Source: Lepas anatifera (lineage: Eukaryota > Arthropoda > Thecostraca > Lepadidae). Taken from it: DNA of 64,000 nt. Shown one piece after another: positions 46,171 through 58,246 of the stretch. The stretch spans positions 1 through 64,000 of the forward strand of contig JAOTON010000776.1 in NCBI GenBank assembly GCA_034440635.1. Direction: 5' to 3'. The notes below the pieces were generated by a model. The model did not search any database and was not told the origin of the DNA. It saw only the letters and a program-made list of their open reading frames with translations. Numbering within the stretch: the stretch's first letter is position 1; the number at the start of each line of letters is the position of its first letter. A program made the translations under genes and the position numbers.

Positions 46171-46477
46171 CATTGGCGGACGCAGGGGGGGGCTATTCCG
46201 GCCATGGCCCCTCCCCCAAAGCGCTGGAAGGGGGGCCAAACTATCTGCTGGCCCCCAAAGGCGGAGAAATATTTGAAAAAGAGTTTACACTAGGTCTGTC
46301 GAGTACACTAGGTCTGCTCCCCCCCCCCCCAGGAGAGCGATCATGTACTTGGAGAGGTAACTTATACTAGGTCTGTCGAGCACCCAAAAAATTGCACGTC
46401 CCCCACCCCCAGGAGGAGAGGCAGAGACATGGGTTTGACACCCCTCCCCCAAAAACTCGGGTCTGCGTCCACCCCTG
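46171..46477. mobile_element. hAT-like element
   Basis: CATTGGCGGACGCAG to CTGCGTCCACCCCTG, GC-rich interior. Flanks AGTTCATA and AGGTCATA agree at 7 of 8 bases as a target duplication. Internal GTCTGTCGAGTACACTAGGT-like words are repeated. Confidence 0.7.
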
Positions 46478-46662
46478 AGGTCATACTACAGATAATTTGA
46501 CACCCTGCTTCAAGATGCATGGGTATGTAGGCTATGTATGCATATACAATTTCTACAATTGGCTTTGATCTATAATTTCTAGATCTATCATTTCTTGAGT
46601 GTAAATGGATATCCTAAATCAGCCCAAGTGTGACCCTTATTGGCCTCCCTGTAACGTCACAG

Positions 46663-47197
46663 CTTTCCGTATATCTTTCAACTTCCTGTGATAGCAGAAG
46701 ACGGCAGGGGCAGATCCAAGGTGGGGGAGATGGGGCGTTTACCCCCATCTTGGGCCGACCTTAAGCACTGGAAAGAAACGCCTCCCGGCGCAGCTGCCGG
46801 GCCCTCCCCCCTCCCGCCAGCGCGCTGCGAGTGAGAAGCCCTGTCTGTGCATGTATATACCGACTATACAGCGCGTGCAAGCGTGTAGGTGTGGTGGAAA
46901 CCTGTAAAATGACCCCGGGCTGGGCATTGGGCACTTAAACTGATTGCCATCACATTTAACATTTTTTCCGCGCTCCCCCGAGTCGCAGGCCTCCTCCCCA
47001 AATGACGGGCCCCCGAGTATTGAAATCGCCCCCTCCTTGAGGAAATCCTGGATCCGCCCCTGGAAGACGGTAGGGTGTTTTCAGCGCCGTTCCCCTTTTT
47101 GTATTTTTAACCCATTGTTTGGAGACGGTATGGGGTCCGATCGAACACCTCCCCTACCCGTGGTGTTGGGTATGAAAAGGGTCCAGGCGGTACTGGG
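46663..47197. mobile_element. TTAA superfamily, family 5, truncated copy with nested hAT
   Basis: Right end matches 24440-24578: GAAGACGGTA, then GGGGTCCGATCGAACACC, GTCCAGGCGGTACTGGG and TTAA at 47198. Left boundary is approximate. Interrupted by the hAT-like element at 46705-47062. Confidence 0.65.
46705..47062. mobile_element. hAT-like element with exact 8-bp duplication
   Basis: 358 bp, CAGGGGCAGATCC to GGATCCGCCCCTG, flanked by GAAGACGG at 46697-46704 and 47063-47070. No transposase frame. Confidence 0.88.
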
Positions 47198-47346
47198 TTA
47201 AAGCTGTAGCTAGCCCTGGGCTAAGAAGCGTATCGGTTTATATTTGAATGTTTATTTTCAGTGTCAAATAGATTGAGATACCACCATGTCAATTTAAGAG
47301 CGATACATTGTATTACCAGGGAAATTAAATGCAATGACACTTTTAA

Positions 47347-48538
47347 CCCTTGCCCCGGTGGCGGGTACGAGCCACCTTCGCCCTGGTGGGGGGCTAAAAA
47401 AGACCCCCACGATCTCAAAATTAAGAGAGCTAGAAAAAGCGCAAAACGACAATCGAAAGCTCTTCAAAAATTATATCGAAAATACTTCGGTCATTTTTCT
47501 TGTCAGATCAATATCAAGGTCACCAGAGGTCAAAATAGGTCAAAATCGCTAATATGAGGTGTACCAAGGAAACCTCATATATCTCAGAAAGTATGATAGC
47601 TAGAAACATTTTTTTAACACCATTCGAAAGCTCTTGAGTTTTTCTTTCACTAAGTGACATACATTTTTGTGTCAGATAAAAGCCTAGGGAGCTACAGGTC
47701 ATTGAATATTGGGCATATTATTGGGAATGTCCATAGCCACCCATGCATAAGGGCGTTTTCTTTTTCGCTAATAACTTCCACACCAAACAAGATACAGCCA
47801 TAGTTGATGCACCATTGCAATCGTATCGTCAATACGAATCGAATGATATATAATATTGCTATGCCAGGTCAAATTTAATAATTTGACCTGACCCAGGTCA
47901 ACAGTCTGACCCAACTTGACCTGGTATAGTCATGATGTATATCATTTGACTTGCAGTGACTATACAAACACTTCGGTGACAAAATAAAAGTTATATCTTT
48001 GTTAATTAAAAATGTATAGAGTAAAACACCAAAAATGCTTATTTGACCTAATGTGACCTTTAAATGTCACAAGTCAAGCTGTTTGGCATCAACTTCAGAA
48101 ATTGGCTAAGAGCAAGTCGTAATCGATGTTTGAAGTTGATTCCATCCATACTTACTGAGAAAAGCTCATTTCGTGATTTTCTCCGTGTATTTACAAATGG
48201 GAGGTCATGCTCTGCACGTGACCTTAGGTCACCAATATAAAAAATCCCAGCCCAAATTTTGTAGCTCCTGGTGGGCCCAATATGTGGTATGAGTTTGAAC
48301 TTCATCGATTAACCCTTCTTTTAGTTATGCGGTCCTAAGCATTTTTTGAGTTAAGGTCACTTCACCTGGCCTGGTGACCTGACCTGATATGACCAGGAGA
48401 TAAAATTTTCAGGAAAGATGTAAAAATAATGAAGAAACTGCTAGACCAAGTTTCACGGCGCTGCGCGCCGCCGTTTTTTTTTTGGTTACTTCGGAAAAAC
48501 CCGAGGGGGTCTAAAAAGACCCCCCACCCGGGTGAAGG
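47347..48538. mobile_element. TTAA superfamily, family 4 (GTCTAAAAAGAC palindrome)
   Basis: About 1.19 kb from TTAA at 47343. Left end CCCTTGCCCCGGTGG, palindrome GGGGGCTAAAAAAGACCCCC (47393) and its counterpart GGGGGTCTAAAAAGACCCCC (48506). Shared motifs GAAAGCTCTT (47455) and TTCGGAAAAACCCGAG (48490). The right TTAA has decayed. AGGTCA words throughout. Confidence 0.8.
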
Positions 48539-48972
48539 TAAATGAATATTTACAATAGTCGATTCACAAAAAAATATTATAGAACTCTCCCAGATTCGTT
48601 CAGGATAATCACAAATTACAACACCATGTGCACTTATTTTTTCATATTCATTTCTAAACAACATATTGCACGCAAAAAACGAATGCTATAGTGATGATGG
48701 AGGCCGTGGTAAAAATCACAATACAGAATGCACACCAAAGTAAGTAATTTCATTTAATGTGCTACGCACAATCTAAAATAATTGAGGTAGCTTTCAAATG
48801 GTAACCGCGATGAAAATGAGGCGATAAAAACTAAGAATGGAGACATTAAGAATGAGGATATCGATGAGGAAAAGGAAAGTACAGGATTCTACCCTAAGAC
48901 GTCGCTGCTTCCTCAGGTACATACATGCACTGACCACCCCGGTAGAGTAGGGATTATGATAAGGATTGCCAG
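48539..48972. other. Unassigned
   Basis: AT-rich, nothing recognised. Confidence 0.5.
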
Positions 48973-49132
48973 CAGTGGCGGATATGCGGGCAAGAAGGGC
49001 TCAAGTTCCCTCCCCCAAAATGTCAGAAGGCTTAGAGTTAATTCATAGCCGGAGGCTGTTCCGACCCAATGGCGGGGGAGGCTCGAGCCCCTTGCCCCAT
49101 CCCCCTCAAATGTTTTCCTGGATCCGCCACTC
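48973..49132. mobile_element. hAT-like short element
   Basis: 160 bp, CAGTGGCGGATATG to CTGGATCCGCCACTC. Flanks ATTGCCAG and ATTGCCGG agree at 7 of 8. Confidence 0.78.
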
Positions 49133-50887
49133 ATTGCCGGTCTAAAGTAGTGGCACACACAGCATTGCACACTCATATGGGATATTTAGACTCAACGGTC
49201 ATGGTGGTGAATATTATCGATTCCTTTTACGTATTCCTTTTTTCCTTTCTGCGTATGAATGTATTTCCTTGTGTGTTCAGTACAAGCTATTAGTCGTTCC
49301 GTCCATCTCAAAGTAAGACAGACCTCGAAGGAGGTGACATTGGAAATGGCATTACCTGCGGTGTCGGGCAAGAAATGGGGGCAGTGAGCAAAAAAATATG
49401 GGAGCCAAGTAAGCAAAAACTGGAAGGGTAACAAACAACAAACAAAGTGATGTTGCTTACGATATTATGAGTGTGAGCCTAGCACAAGAAACAGGGATGA
49501 AGAGAAAGAAGAAAAATTTTGCGTTCATCTGAGACTTTAAGTCTCTTTGCACATCGAGCACAGGAATACAGGAAAACATAACACCTACAAAAATAACAGA
49601 AATATCACATCACAAATATCAGAATATAGATATAATATAATATTATATATAGATATAATAATTGTAGATATAATATCAAGATCAAATATATAAAGATCAC
49701 ACAAATAACGGATTCATATAAATACAAATCCATTCGGCAGATATTGAAAGTTTGTTAGATCACCCGAAAGTTTCGAGACAAAAAAGGTTTGGTTATCAAC
49801 ATAATTTGAGCACCAAAACTTACATTTCTGAAAGACGAGATATTTTGAAATAAGTTCCTCGCCAAAGGACAATAGTGCCGCTTTGTTTAGGTTCTCATCA
49901 ACGTCAGGATTGAGTCTTAGGGTCTTAGGGTGCAGAAAATCACTAGCACTTCAATGCTCATTTTAAGCTTCCGAAGCATTCCAGGCGGCCGGAAAGTATG
50001 TAGGTAGGTACTTCATTGATTGTGCCCATGATTGACATTTTTTGTAACACTTATGTGATTCGAGATTTCGTTGGTGACACTCATGCAATTTCTTTGACTG
50101 CTAGATTAAATATTTGAAGCGCTTATTTGCCCACCCACCATGCTTTCCGGAATATGTTCAAAACAGTTTGCGATAGGCTTTTGAAACGTTTTGAATATTC
50201 CTAAAACTAAATTAAGCAGACTCTCTCGAAAGTTTTGGGATAATATTTTATCTAGGGGTAAAGCTACGACACGGTATGGTAAGGTCGTAAGCCGAGTATT
50301 ATCGTGTACAGTGCATTCACCGTACAAGAAAGCCGGCCGTATTGCGACAAGTATCTTGGGCATGCATTTAGTTCCAAGACTGAATAAAGAAAAATCGTCT
50401 TTAGGGAAATTAAGGGGAAAATGGAATTTAGACATTGAAAATATGCATCTTACCCCACTATTTTGCCTTCCTGCATCTGCCTCTGATGTTTAGACACTAC
50501 GCCATTTGTCTCGATGTCAAAGACGTCACGCAGTATCCGACGTTTACTAATATATGCAAACGTCAGATACTGCGTGGCGTTTGCTAATCTATGCATGGGC
50601 GCTATATCACCGCACTGGTTGGGGCGCCCCAAAAGCCAAATAACAAACAAACAGCAATCTATGCAAACCAAATATACGAATTCAAAAAATATACGAAGTG
50701 AGAGTGCTTCCGTCGTGTAGACAAGGTGAGCATCTTGCCCCGCCCAGCTGCTCTCAAACGAGGATCAGGCGCAGCTTTGATTCGACGTTTAGTGACAACG
50801 GGGAACACAACGCAACGGAGTAAATAACTTGAGCCCGCAATGTAAAAGAATGCGTTCAAACCTTCAAGCAATAATCTACGAATTTAC
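49133..50887. other. Unassigned, one AT-rich repeat and one hairpin
   Basis: ATATAGATATAAT-type repetition at 49622-49690. The hairpin at 50523-50580 is listed separately. No gene recognised. Confidence 0.45.
50523..50580. repeat. 23-bp stem, 12-nt loop hairpin
   Basis: Arms 50523-50545 and 50558-50580 pair at 21 of 23 positions (core CACGCAGTATC), loop ACTAATATATGC. It could be a small structured RNA, a relic of an inverted element, or chance. Confidence 0.8.
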
Positions 50888-50949
50888 CTACAAAGTGGAC
50901 GTGAGGTACAGTTTTCACATGGATGTACTTGTGCTTCCTCCCGGCTGTC
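50888..50949 (-). CDS. Candidate alternative upstream exon of KCNIP
   Basis: A 62-nt stretch between CTTACAG and GTAAAT reads, in the only frame that fits exon 2, TAGRKHKYIHVKTVPHVHFV with one spare G. That G plus the AT of exon 2 gives Asp, producing [10 protein letters not shown]. The frame is open and basic, like exon 1. The upstream border is phase 2, so a further start exon would lie above 50.95 kb; none was identified. Supporting points are the intact splice consensus, the phase match and the coding look. Against it, no homology was recognised and short open AG-GT segments occur by chance. Confidence 0.35.
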
Positions 50950-51281
50950 CTGTAAGCAGTCTTTTCATTATGCAAAAATAAAATACAATTTCATTTGAAA
51001 CCCCCATTCTGGGGTGCTGAAACCGCCCATGTAGAAATATGTAACGAAAATATAAATGAACTATCACCTGAAATACTATTTACAGCATTCAAACATTCTT
51101 ACTGCTCTCAATATTTTTGTGGACCGCTTTGCTGTACGAAGAATGCATCGTGCACGATAATAATCGGTTTGCAAATAGATCCTCCCTAAATACCGAGGCA
51201 TTGCTCCACCCCTGTTAAATATATAATCTCTACGCTTTCCGGGAATTTTCTCAACTTATTTTTATGAAAATTACGAATGCT
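50950..51281. other. Unassigned
   Basis: Nothing recognised. Confidence 0.5.
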
Positions 51282-51285
51282 TTAA

Positions 51286-51654
51286 CCAACGCCGCATCGG
51301 GGGCCCGGTGCCACCTTCGCCCAACCGGGGGCATCGATGCCCCCTCTAACTCCAAAAACATGGGGGTTAGCCCAAATCTGCAAAGTGCGTTGGAAAGCTC
51401 GTGTAAATTTAGTATGGGCTTGCTTCACATGTTTTAGCGCTGAGGTCAAGTTGGGCCATGATAGGCTATTTCCCCCAAAACATGCAAAGCCCAAGAAACC
51501 GGGGCATAGGTCTCAAAACACTAGAGTTATTGAAGTCTGGTAAAGCACATTCGATAGCAAAATGCCAGGGTTTTCCGTGATTTGTGGAACATAATGACGC
51601 CCCGCCATTGGTTTGACCTCCAGGGGGCACCTCTTAACCTGAGCTTTTCACCTG
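51286..51654. mobile_element. TTAA superfamily, family 2, truncated copy
   Basis: Starts at TTAA (51282) and follows the 7601 copy through the GGGGGCATCGATGCCCCC palindrome and the CAAATCTGCAAAGTGC motif to the CACCTGAGGTGAAAAG region, with many small changes. It breaks off where a minisatellite begins. Confidence 0.75.
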
Positions 51655-52250
51655 AGGTGAAAAGCCGAGGACGGGTTAGTAGTTGGTAGGTGAGCTAGTA
51701 GGTTAGTTAGTAGGTTTAGTTAGTAGGTGAGTTGGAGGTAGTAGTTGTGAATTAGGGGTGCCGGGTGGCTTGAATCAGGGCAGAGGTGATAAGCTGGGGG
51801 CGGCATTCATCCACCGAGGCGGCAGCGATAAGCTGGAGGCGGCATGAAGCGGGATGACAGTGATAAGCTGGAGCGGGATGACAGTGATAAGCTGGAGTAG
51901 CACTGGTGAGCCACTGGCGGTAGTCATAAGTCAGGGGTGGCATCTATCAGGGTGGCAGTGATAAGGGGAAAGCGGCAGTGATGAGTCAGGGCGGAAGTAC
52001 AGAGCCAGGGGCGGCATAAATCAGGGTCGCAGTGATAATGCGGGTGGAGTAGTACTGAACCAGGGCGCCAGTAATGGGTCAGGGGCGGTTCCGAATCAAG
52101 GTGTAAGTGATAAACCAGGAGTGACAGTGATAAACCGGGAGTGACAGTGATGAGCCGGGGGCCACTGATAACCAGAGACGGTACAAGTTAGGCTGACAGT
52201 GATAAATTGGGGGCTATAGACAGGAATCAAGGAATCAATGCGGTAGTGAC
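51655..52250. repeat. Degenerate minisatellite
   Basis: Runs of variable units around 20-30 bp built on CAGTGATAAGCTGGAG / GGGGCGGCA / GATGAGTCAGGG words, preceded by short GTTAGTAGGT repeats (51675-51745). It lies between a broken and an intact family-2 element. Confidence 0.8.
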
Positions 52251-52264
52251 AGGGCCACTGTTAA

Positions 52265-53274
52265 CCCGCGCCCCACCGGGGTCCGGCGCCGCCTTCCCCC
52301 ACCGGGGGCATCGATGGCCCCTCTAACTCCGAAAATATGGGGTTAGCGCAAATCTGCAGTGCATTAGAAAGCTCGCGTGAATTGAGTAAGAAATTATTCT
52401 AAATGTTTAAACGCTCAGGTCAATGTTTTGACATCCAGAAGTCAAGAAAAGTCACGATAGGCTCTTTTTCACTCAAATATGCAATGCTTAAGAAAACTGG
52501 GCATAACTCTTATACCATTAGAGCTATTGAGATCTGGTAAACTACATTGGATAGGAAAATGCCAGGCCTTTCTTCGTTATTGCAACGTAATGACCTCCCA
52601 CCAGTGGTTTGACCTCCAGAGGTCACCTCGTGACGTCATATGACCTGAGGTCACGAAAGGTCAGAAATTGACCTTGCCATATATCAAATGAAAGCTAGGG
52701 ACAGACAAACACGATGGTGTTTGTTTCAGTGCTCTAGCTTAATTAGGTCAAAGTTATTGTCAAAATACTGTTTTTGACCCCTGGTGACCTTGGATGACCT
52801 TGGAAAAGTCAAAGGGCAAATATGACCCCTGGGATCCGTGAAAGGGTGTACAAAAACGCTGTTCTGAGCAGTTTGAGTATTTGCAATCATTTTTGTGGCT
52901 TTTAGATCATGAGACAACTTTCCCATGCTTTTCCAATGGGAGAGGCTGCCTCGTGACCTGACCTCAGGTCACGAAGTCGAAAAAATCCCGGATATACACG
53001 ATGTAGACACTGGAAGGGTCATGAAGTGTAGCAAGTTTCAAATCGATCGACTAAGAAATGTAGCTCTTATAGAGCTTCAAAGTTGAAGTGAGGTGACCTT
53101 GGTTGACCTCGCCTGGTGACCTGACCTTGGGTGACCCGGAGTAAAAATTTTCAGGATGGTGGGAAAATGATGAGGGGAGAGATAGAGCCCTCAACCATGG
53201 TGCTGCGTTTCGTTCTTTTTCTGCTATCTTGAAAAAACCTTAGGGAGCCATCGATGGCCCCGGTGGGGCGAGGG
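52265..53274. mobile_element. TTAA superfamily, family 2, copy 4
   Basis: 1010 bp between TTAA at 52261 and 53275. Ends CCCGCGCCCCACCGG and CCGGTGGGGCGAGGG, ATCGAT-core palindromes, same orientation as the 7601 copy. Dense AGGTCA words. Confidence 0.86.
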
Positions 53275-53278
53275 TTAA

Positions 53279-56200
53279 GACGACGACATGAATCAGAGCA
53301 GCAATGCTGATCTGTGGGGCGCCACGTGTGTTCGGGGTACTCAAAACAGGATTGGGGTGCTTAAGTTAGGATTGGGCTGCTCAGGCACCCCCAAAGAGGT
53401 AGAAAATTACACCCCTGTACTCCACAATTTAGTTCTAACCCTGGATTCGCCCTTGAATTCTGAATTTTCACATAACTGAAAGTTATGACAATCAAAGATC
53501 AGTTATGTTTGAATACGTACTAGTTTTAGGAAAATTAAAACGGGTCAAATGTTACGGAGAATCCAAAAATTGTTTCAAAAATGCATATTTTACATGACTC
53601 TGTCCACAATCTCTAAAGAGTTGAAGTTATTTTTTTAGCTTGAGTTCAGCGTGTGGCACATCGATCCCAGGTTGCATTTTGTCATTGGACGGGTAGTTTT
53701 CAGAACTTAGGAGGGGATGAATTCGCCCCCTTCCCCTGACAGGAATAAGGGTGGCCAGGAGCTTGACAGGAATATGGTTAACACTGTGATTATTGACTCT
53801 GTTTCAAATTTCAGCACCCCAAACCATAAAAATATCACGCCTCTGCGATAGGGGTGCGGTGACATAGCTGAAACTTCCCCACCGGCAGGCACATTTCGGT
53901 GCCGAGTTAGCTTTTTACGATCATGCATAAGAGATATAAGTAATGGGGATGGAGGAGCCACCAGTGGCCGCAGCTAAATACTTCCTCTGGCTACACCACT
54001 GCTTGCATATACCTACACTGTACAGGTGGACTGTATATTATACAGTCCACCTGGGTCTATGTGGTCACCTGGGTTATACTAAGGTGGGGTCTATGACCAG
54101 CCGGGAAGTCTATTAGATCTCCAGTGTACGCGTCTAATCATCCGAAATTTTTCCTATTTCAGCAGAATTAGAAAAACTAAACTGTTTACTTGAGTAGGTG
54201 TGCAGCATCACAGAGCGTCCAAAACCGAAGAGTTTTGGTTTTAGAGGGAGTAGTTCTCGGTCAGCAAAGAGGTATATGAGAGGCAGCAAAGAGGTCAAAG
54301 GGATTTTCACTCCAAACCTGCTCCCCTTCCCCCTCCCGGCCACACTTTGGCCAGTATCGGCGCCTCTCGTAGTACGAAATCCAGTGACAGATCCAGGATA
54401 TCAGATCTGAGATGGAAGGGGGCACACGGATCGAAGAGGGCGCAATCCGGACCGGGAGTACGCCGAAATCTATCACGTGGGCGACGAATCCTATTGCAGG
54501 GCACCCGTACCAGCACCGTGAAACACGGGGAGGGGACGCGAAGCCACAATTGAGGTGGCGTAATCGATCTTTCAGGGGCACCGCGGCTATTTCAGGGGGT
54601 GTCAAGGTATAATCGGAGGAACAGTGTCCCCTTGTTTCTCCCCTGCATCTGTATCTGACGATACAACCCCCGCTAGGTCCAATAGGTACCGGATCACGCT
54701 GTCATTTCTTTCCTACGACGGGGTTTCGAAATCATTGAAGTGGAATAAGCATCCAAATTTGCTAGGTTTTCGTTAGCGATGTTCCAAGGGATGTAACTAC
54801 GATGATCAAGGCTGGATCAACTTACCTGCCTTCGGTTGCAACTGCCCAAGATACGCTACTGCCTGGACTCAGCTTGCAGCGTGTCTCTGATGGTGTTTTA
54901 CTGACATCTGTCGGCTAGATTGCAAACCTCTACTTGTACTCAGCTCGGCAATGCCGACTTCGGCGCCCTAAGCGACTACAGCGTCCCAGGTAGGGGCAAG
55001 CACCACAAAATTTGCTTCGAGCAAGGAAGCACCATTCCCCGAATGAAGCATAAAATCATAACAACAATTAATTCGAGTCCCCTCTAAAGATAGACTCCCT
55101 GGCACTTTTACGCGTCCGCTCTGTCCAGCTTCCCATTGCAGCGAAAATATTGTATTTTTGTATAGGTAGGTATGGTTTTGAAAGATTGGTAGGTACCCAG
55201 CTGGCAACGGTATTTCAAAAATCATACCTGGTATGCATCAGAACGAAACCAGAAGGTGCAGACCTGTCGGTACGTTGCAGACCCATCAGGCACGGAGCAC
55301 AATTCAATAACCTCGTCATGCCTGGAAGATTCAAAACGCATGGACTGAAAAGGCTATACGCACTTGCAGAGGTTCAGCGCCTGTACTTGATGTTTGCACT
55401 TGGCAGGTGCATCTATATAGAGATATTGCGTTGCTTTAAGTTCATGTACTAGCAAGGCATGCGATGGATTGGTTAAAACAGGCCTTGTTTAAATTGTAGT
55501 AGCAGTGCCCCGTCCATGCTGAAATGCATGGAACAATTGAAACGGCCGCATCGGCACTTCGATGCCGTTGGCGGTTTGCAGCCTGAACCTATCATATAGT
55601 AGTAATTCCTAAGTAAGGTACCAGTTCTCCCTTTAGTTTGTCTTTCATTTGACCTGAAAGATCGGTTTAAAGATTGCATTAGTATTTTCTGTCGCGTTTC
55701 ATAGTTTCAATGTCTAAGGTCTGTCGCGACCCATGGTTGACGAGTTAGCAGCTCTTCCACCCGTGGCCAGCAACAACATCGGATAATGCTGTACAGGATC
55801 TAGTCCTGTATGTACGTGGTGACCTTATCAAGTTCCCGAGATTTAGTGCCGTGTGTGCATCACACTATATCACACCGAATTACGACCTCCCACATGAGTT
55901 TGTAAGCCACTTTGCAGTCGAGCTCACTCTTCACAGGGATTGAGTAATCAATCCGAATATGACAGTCCTGGGGCTTTAGGGCGCACCGAATGTCAACGTC
56001 GTTTGGCGTCGCCGACCCTCACCGTGTTGAACATGGTGAACAGGGTGACAGATGGCGACGCTGTATGATCGCGACAGCTCCAAGGCTCAGATACGCGGGA
56101 TGAGGAAGTCCTTAGGCAGTAGACCTGCCCGGGATTTGAACCCGAGTGAGTGGCTTGGAAGAGTGTGTTCTTCAGGTTTTGTGTCTCTGTAACAAAGCAG

Positions 56201-56288
56201 TACCGGTACAGGCAGTGCAAGGCGTTGCCAAAAAAGCCGAACAAACACCGAACCCATGAAACAGAAAGTTTTCTGTTTCTGGCCCAAA
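53279..56288. other. Unassigned
   Basis: A CAGTGACAGATCCAGG start of a possible hAT-like element lies at 54381, end unclear. At 56126-56138 a GGATTTGAACCCG word (B-box complement) hints at a minus-strand SINE remnant. Open frames around 54261-54612 are GC-driven and unrecognised. Confidence 0.4.
54023..54053. repeat. 31-nt near-perfect palindrome
   Basis: CAGGTGGACTGTATA, one base, then its exact reverse complement. Further CACCTGGGT words follow to 54075. Confidence 0.9.
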
Positions 56289-56885
56289 CACCGGCATTGA
56301 CGGGGGGACGGATACCCGCAGCCCCCGGATTTTTTAGGTAGAATATAAACGGCGGCGTGTCGCGCCGCCCGCCGCCGTACTTGACATACTTTTCTCTGAA
56401 CATTTTTGCAACTTCAGCCAAAATTTTAAAGTTGGGTCATCTAAGGTCAGGTCACCAGTGCAGGTCAATCCACCTCATTTCAAAAGAAGTTTAAGATAGC
56501 ATGAGTCAGAACAAGGTGAGTCTATCCGATTGAAACTCACATCACATACTGGCCCCACCGAGTTCTACGAAATGTATCCCGGTATTTTTATATCGATGAC
56601 CGGTACGAGCTATGCCCCCTCCATTGGAAATACATGGGACAAATGGTTAAAACTGAATAAATTGGTATTGGTTAGTGGTAGAGCCTTTATTTCAATGAAA
56701 TTGGATTTGCATTATCCTTGCAGTTCTAATGATATACATGTTGACCTAATTTGACCTTGACCTGACCTCAGGTCAGGTCAAATCCTTTGATTTAATCTGA
56801 TTTGACCTACAAAGGTATCATATATCATTTGATTCTGCTTGCTACGAGGATTCCAATGGTTTATATGGTTTTGCTCTAGATATTT
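56289..56885. mobile_element. TTAA superfamily, family 1, truncated copy
   Basis: Starts CCGGCATTGACGGGGG without its TTAA and follows the 26829 copy to about the GGTTTTGCTCTAGATATTT region, then breaks off. The GGTACC palindrome has decayed to GGATACCCGC. Confidence 0.7.
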
Positions 56886-57037
56886 TTACTAGTTCCGATG
56901 TAATAACGTCCAACGTCCAATTCATATATTGTTAAGATATTACAGGTTTATCTTTTGGGATCGGAACCCAAGTCAGGCTCCTCTTCTTTAAAGTATGTTT
57001 AAAAACAACACTTCTCAAACACTCATTCTGGCCTTAA

Positions 57038-57721
57038 AGTGCAGTGGACAGCGGTCTGGGGTCAAAGTGCAGAGGGAGGTAAGTGCTTCCCCCCCGCTTT
57101 GAGATCCCGGAAATAGAAGAAAGGTTCCACACAATTTTCTATGAAATGTTAGGGTCAAGGTCGTTCATTGACATGCATCTATGGCGTCAAAAGGTTATAT
57201 ACCCATTCCCTATAACTTACAGTACAACTAGCACTTTAGCAGCAGTTGAGTGTGGAACGAGGCAAAGACCCATTATGTTTAAACTTGATTTGGACATTGA
57301 GTAACCTTAACTTTAACGTTATAAAGTTATGCAGGTTGCACTAAGTGGCGTTATCTAAACATAAGCAGTGGGTTTGATGACTTTGAAAATGCTTAAGTGA
57401 CCCTGACCTGATACCTTTGACCTTGACCTTAATGTGCGGTGGCCTTGACATAGCATCCTGATTATGTGACGTTACGACGTCACCACTCTGTATACAATGC
57501 AGGTGAGCTGATGTGACCGTGCGATTGTGGCGAGCTCAAAATATAGGTCTGACTTTGAAAGCATATAGGAGGTAAAACAATCATGAACCAACTTATTTAC
57601 CAATCAACCGCTCAGCGATTTTCCAAACTTAGGTAATTAGCATTTTTTCCGGCTGCCATTGGTTCTCTGGCAACCTCCGAAAATAGGTGTGGGCCGTCTA
57701 GGACCCCTTCAACAGCGCGTG
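57038..57721. mobile_element. TTAA superfamily, family 3, shortened copy
   Basis: 684 bp between TTAA at 57034 and 57722. Right end ...GCGCGTG, GACCTTGACC cluster near 57415-57435 matching 16560-16610, followed by the same TGACGTTACGACGTCACCAC stretch. It appears internally deleted. Confidence 0.7.
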
Positions 57722-57725
57722 TTAA

Positions 57726-58246
57726 GGTCCATTAACACCTGACAGAATATGCAACAGCGTGCGCTAACATGCTGGTCGGCAGATGACATCCGCACATGGT
57801 GCCTTCTATTTCCGCCCATGAAGCCGAAACACCAGGTCAAACAAGCCGTTGCGTGTAAATGCTAGCCAAATACTCACAGGGCACGAGTAGGACCCCACTT
57901 ACTATTTTCATTCCAGTTCTTTACATATTCCCTCTCGTTCGTGTAAGCCCTGCCTGTGCCTGGCGCTGGAAACAAGGTTGAACGCCAGCTATCGCGGCAG
58001 CTTTAGTCCCGCCTCTGAATCGGTCGGAGGTAAGCCCTACAAGCCTGACATGGGAGAGTAGCCAATTTGGCTGTATGCTAAGGCAGTAGGACTAGCGTCA
58101 ATCGCGGGCTTTGGTCACGCTGGTCTCATGACCGGTGCTAAAGCAGCGCGCGGCGCCAAGATTGCAGTCGGAAGCTTGTCTGGGCTCAATTGAGGCGCGG
58201 ACCTCGCCGCCTACGTTCTTCTTCATTAAAGCAACCTGCAACAGGG
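57726..58246. other. Unassigned
   Basis: Nothing recognised. Confidence 0.45.

Noticed and set aside
56120..56180. Possible tRNA gene or SINE on the minus strand
   Set aside because: Only a B-box-like word is present; no A box at the right spacing and no cloverleaf.
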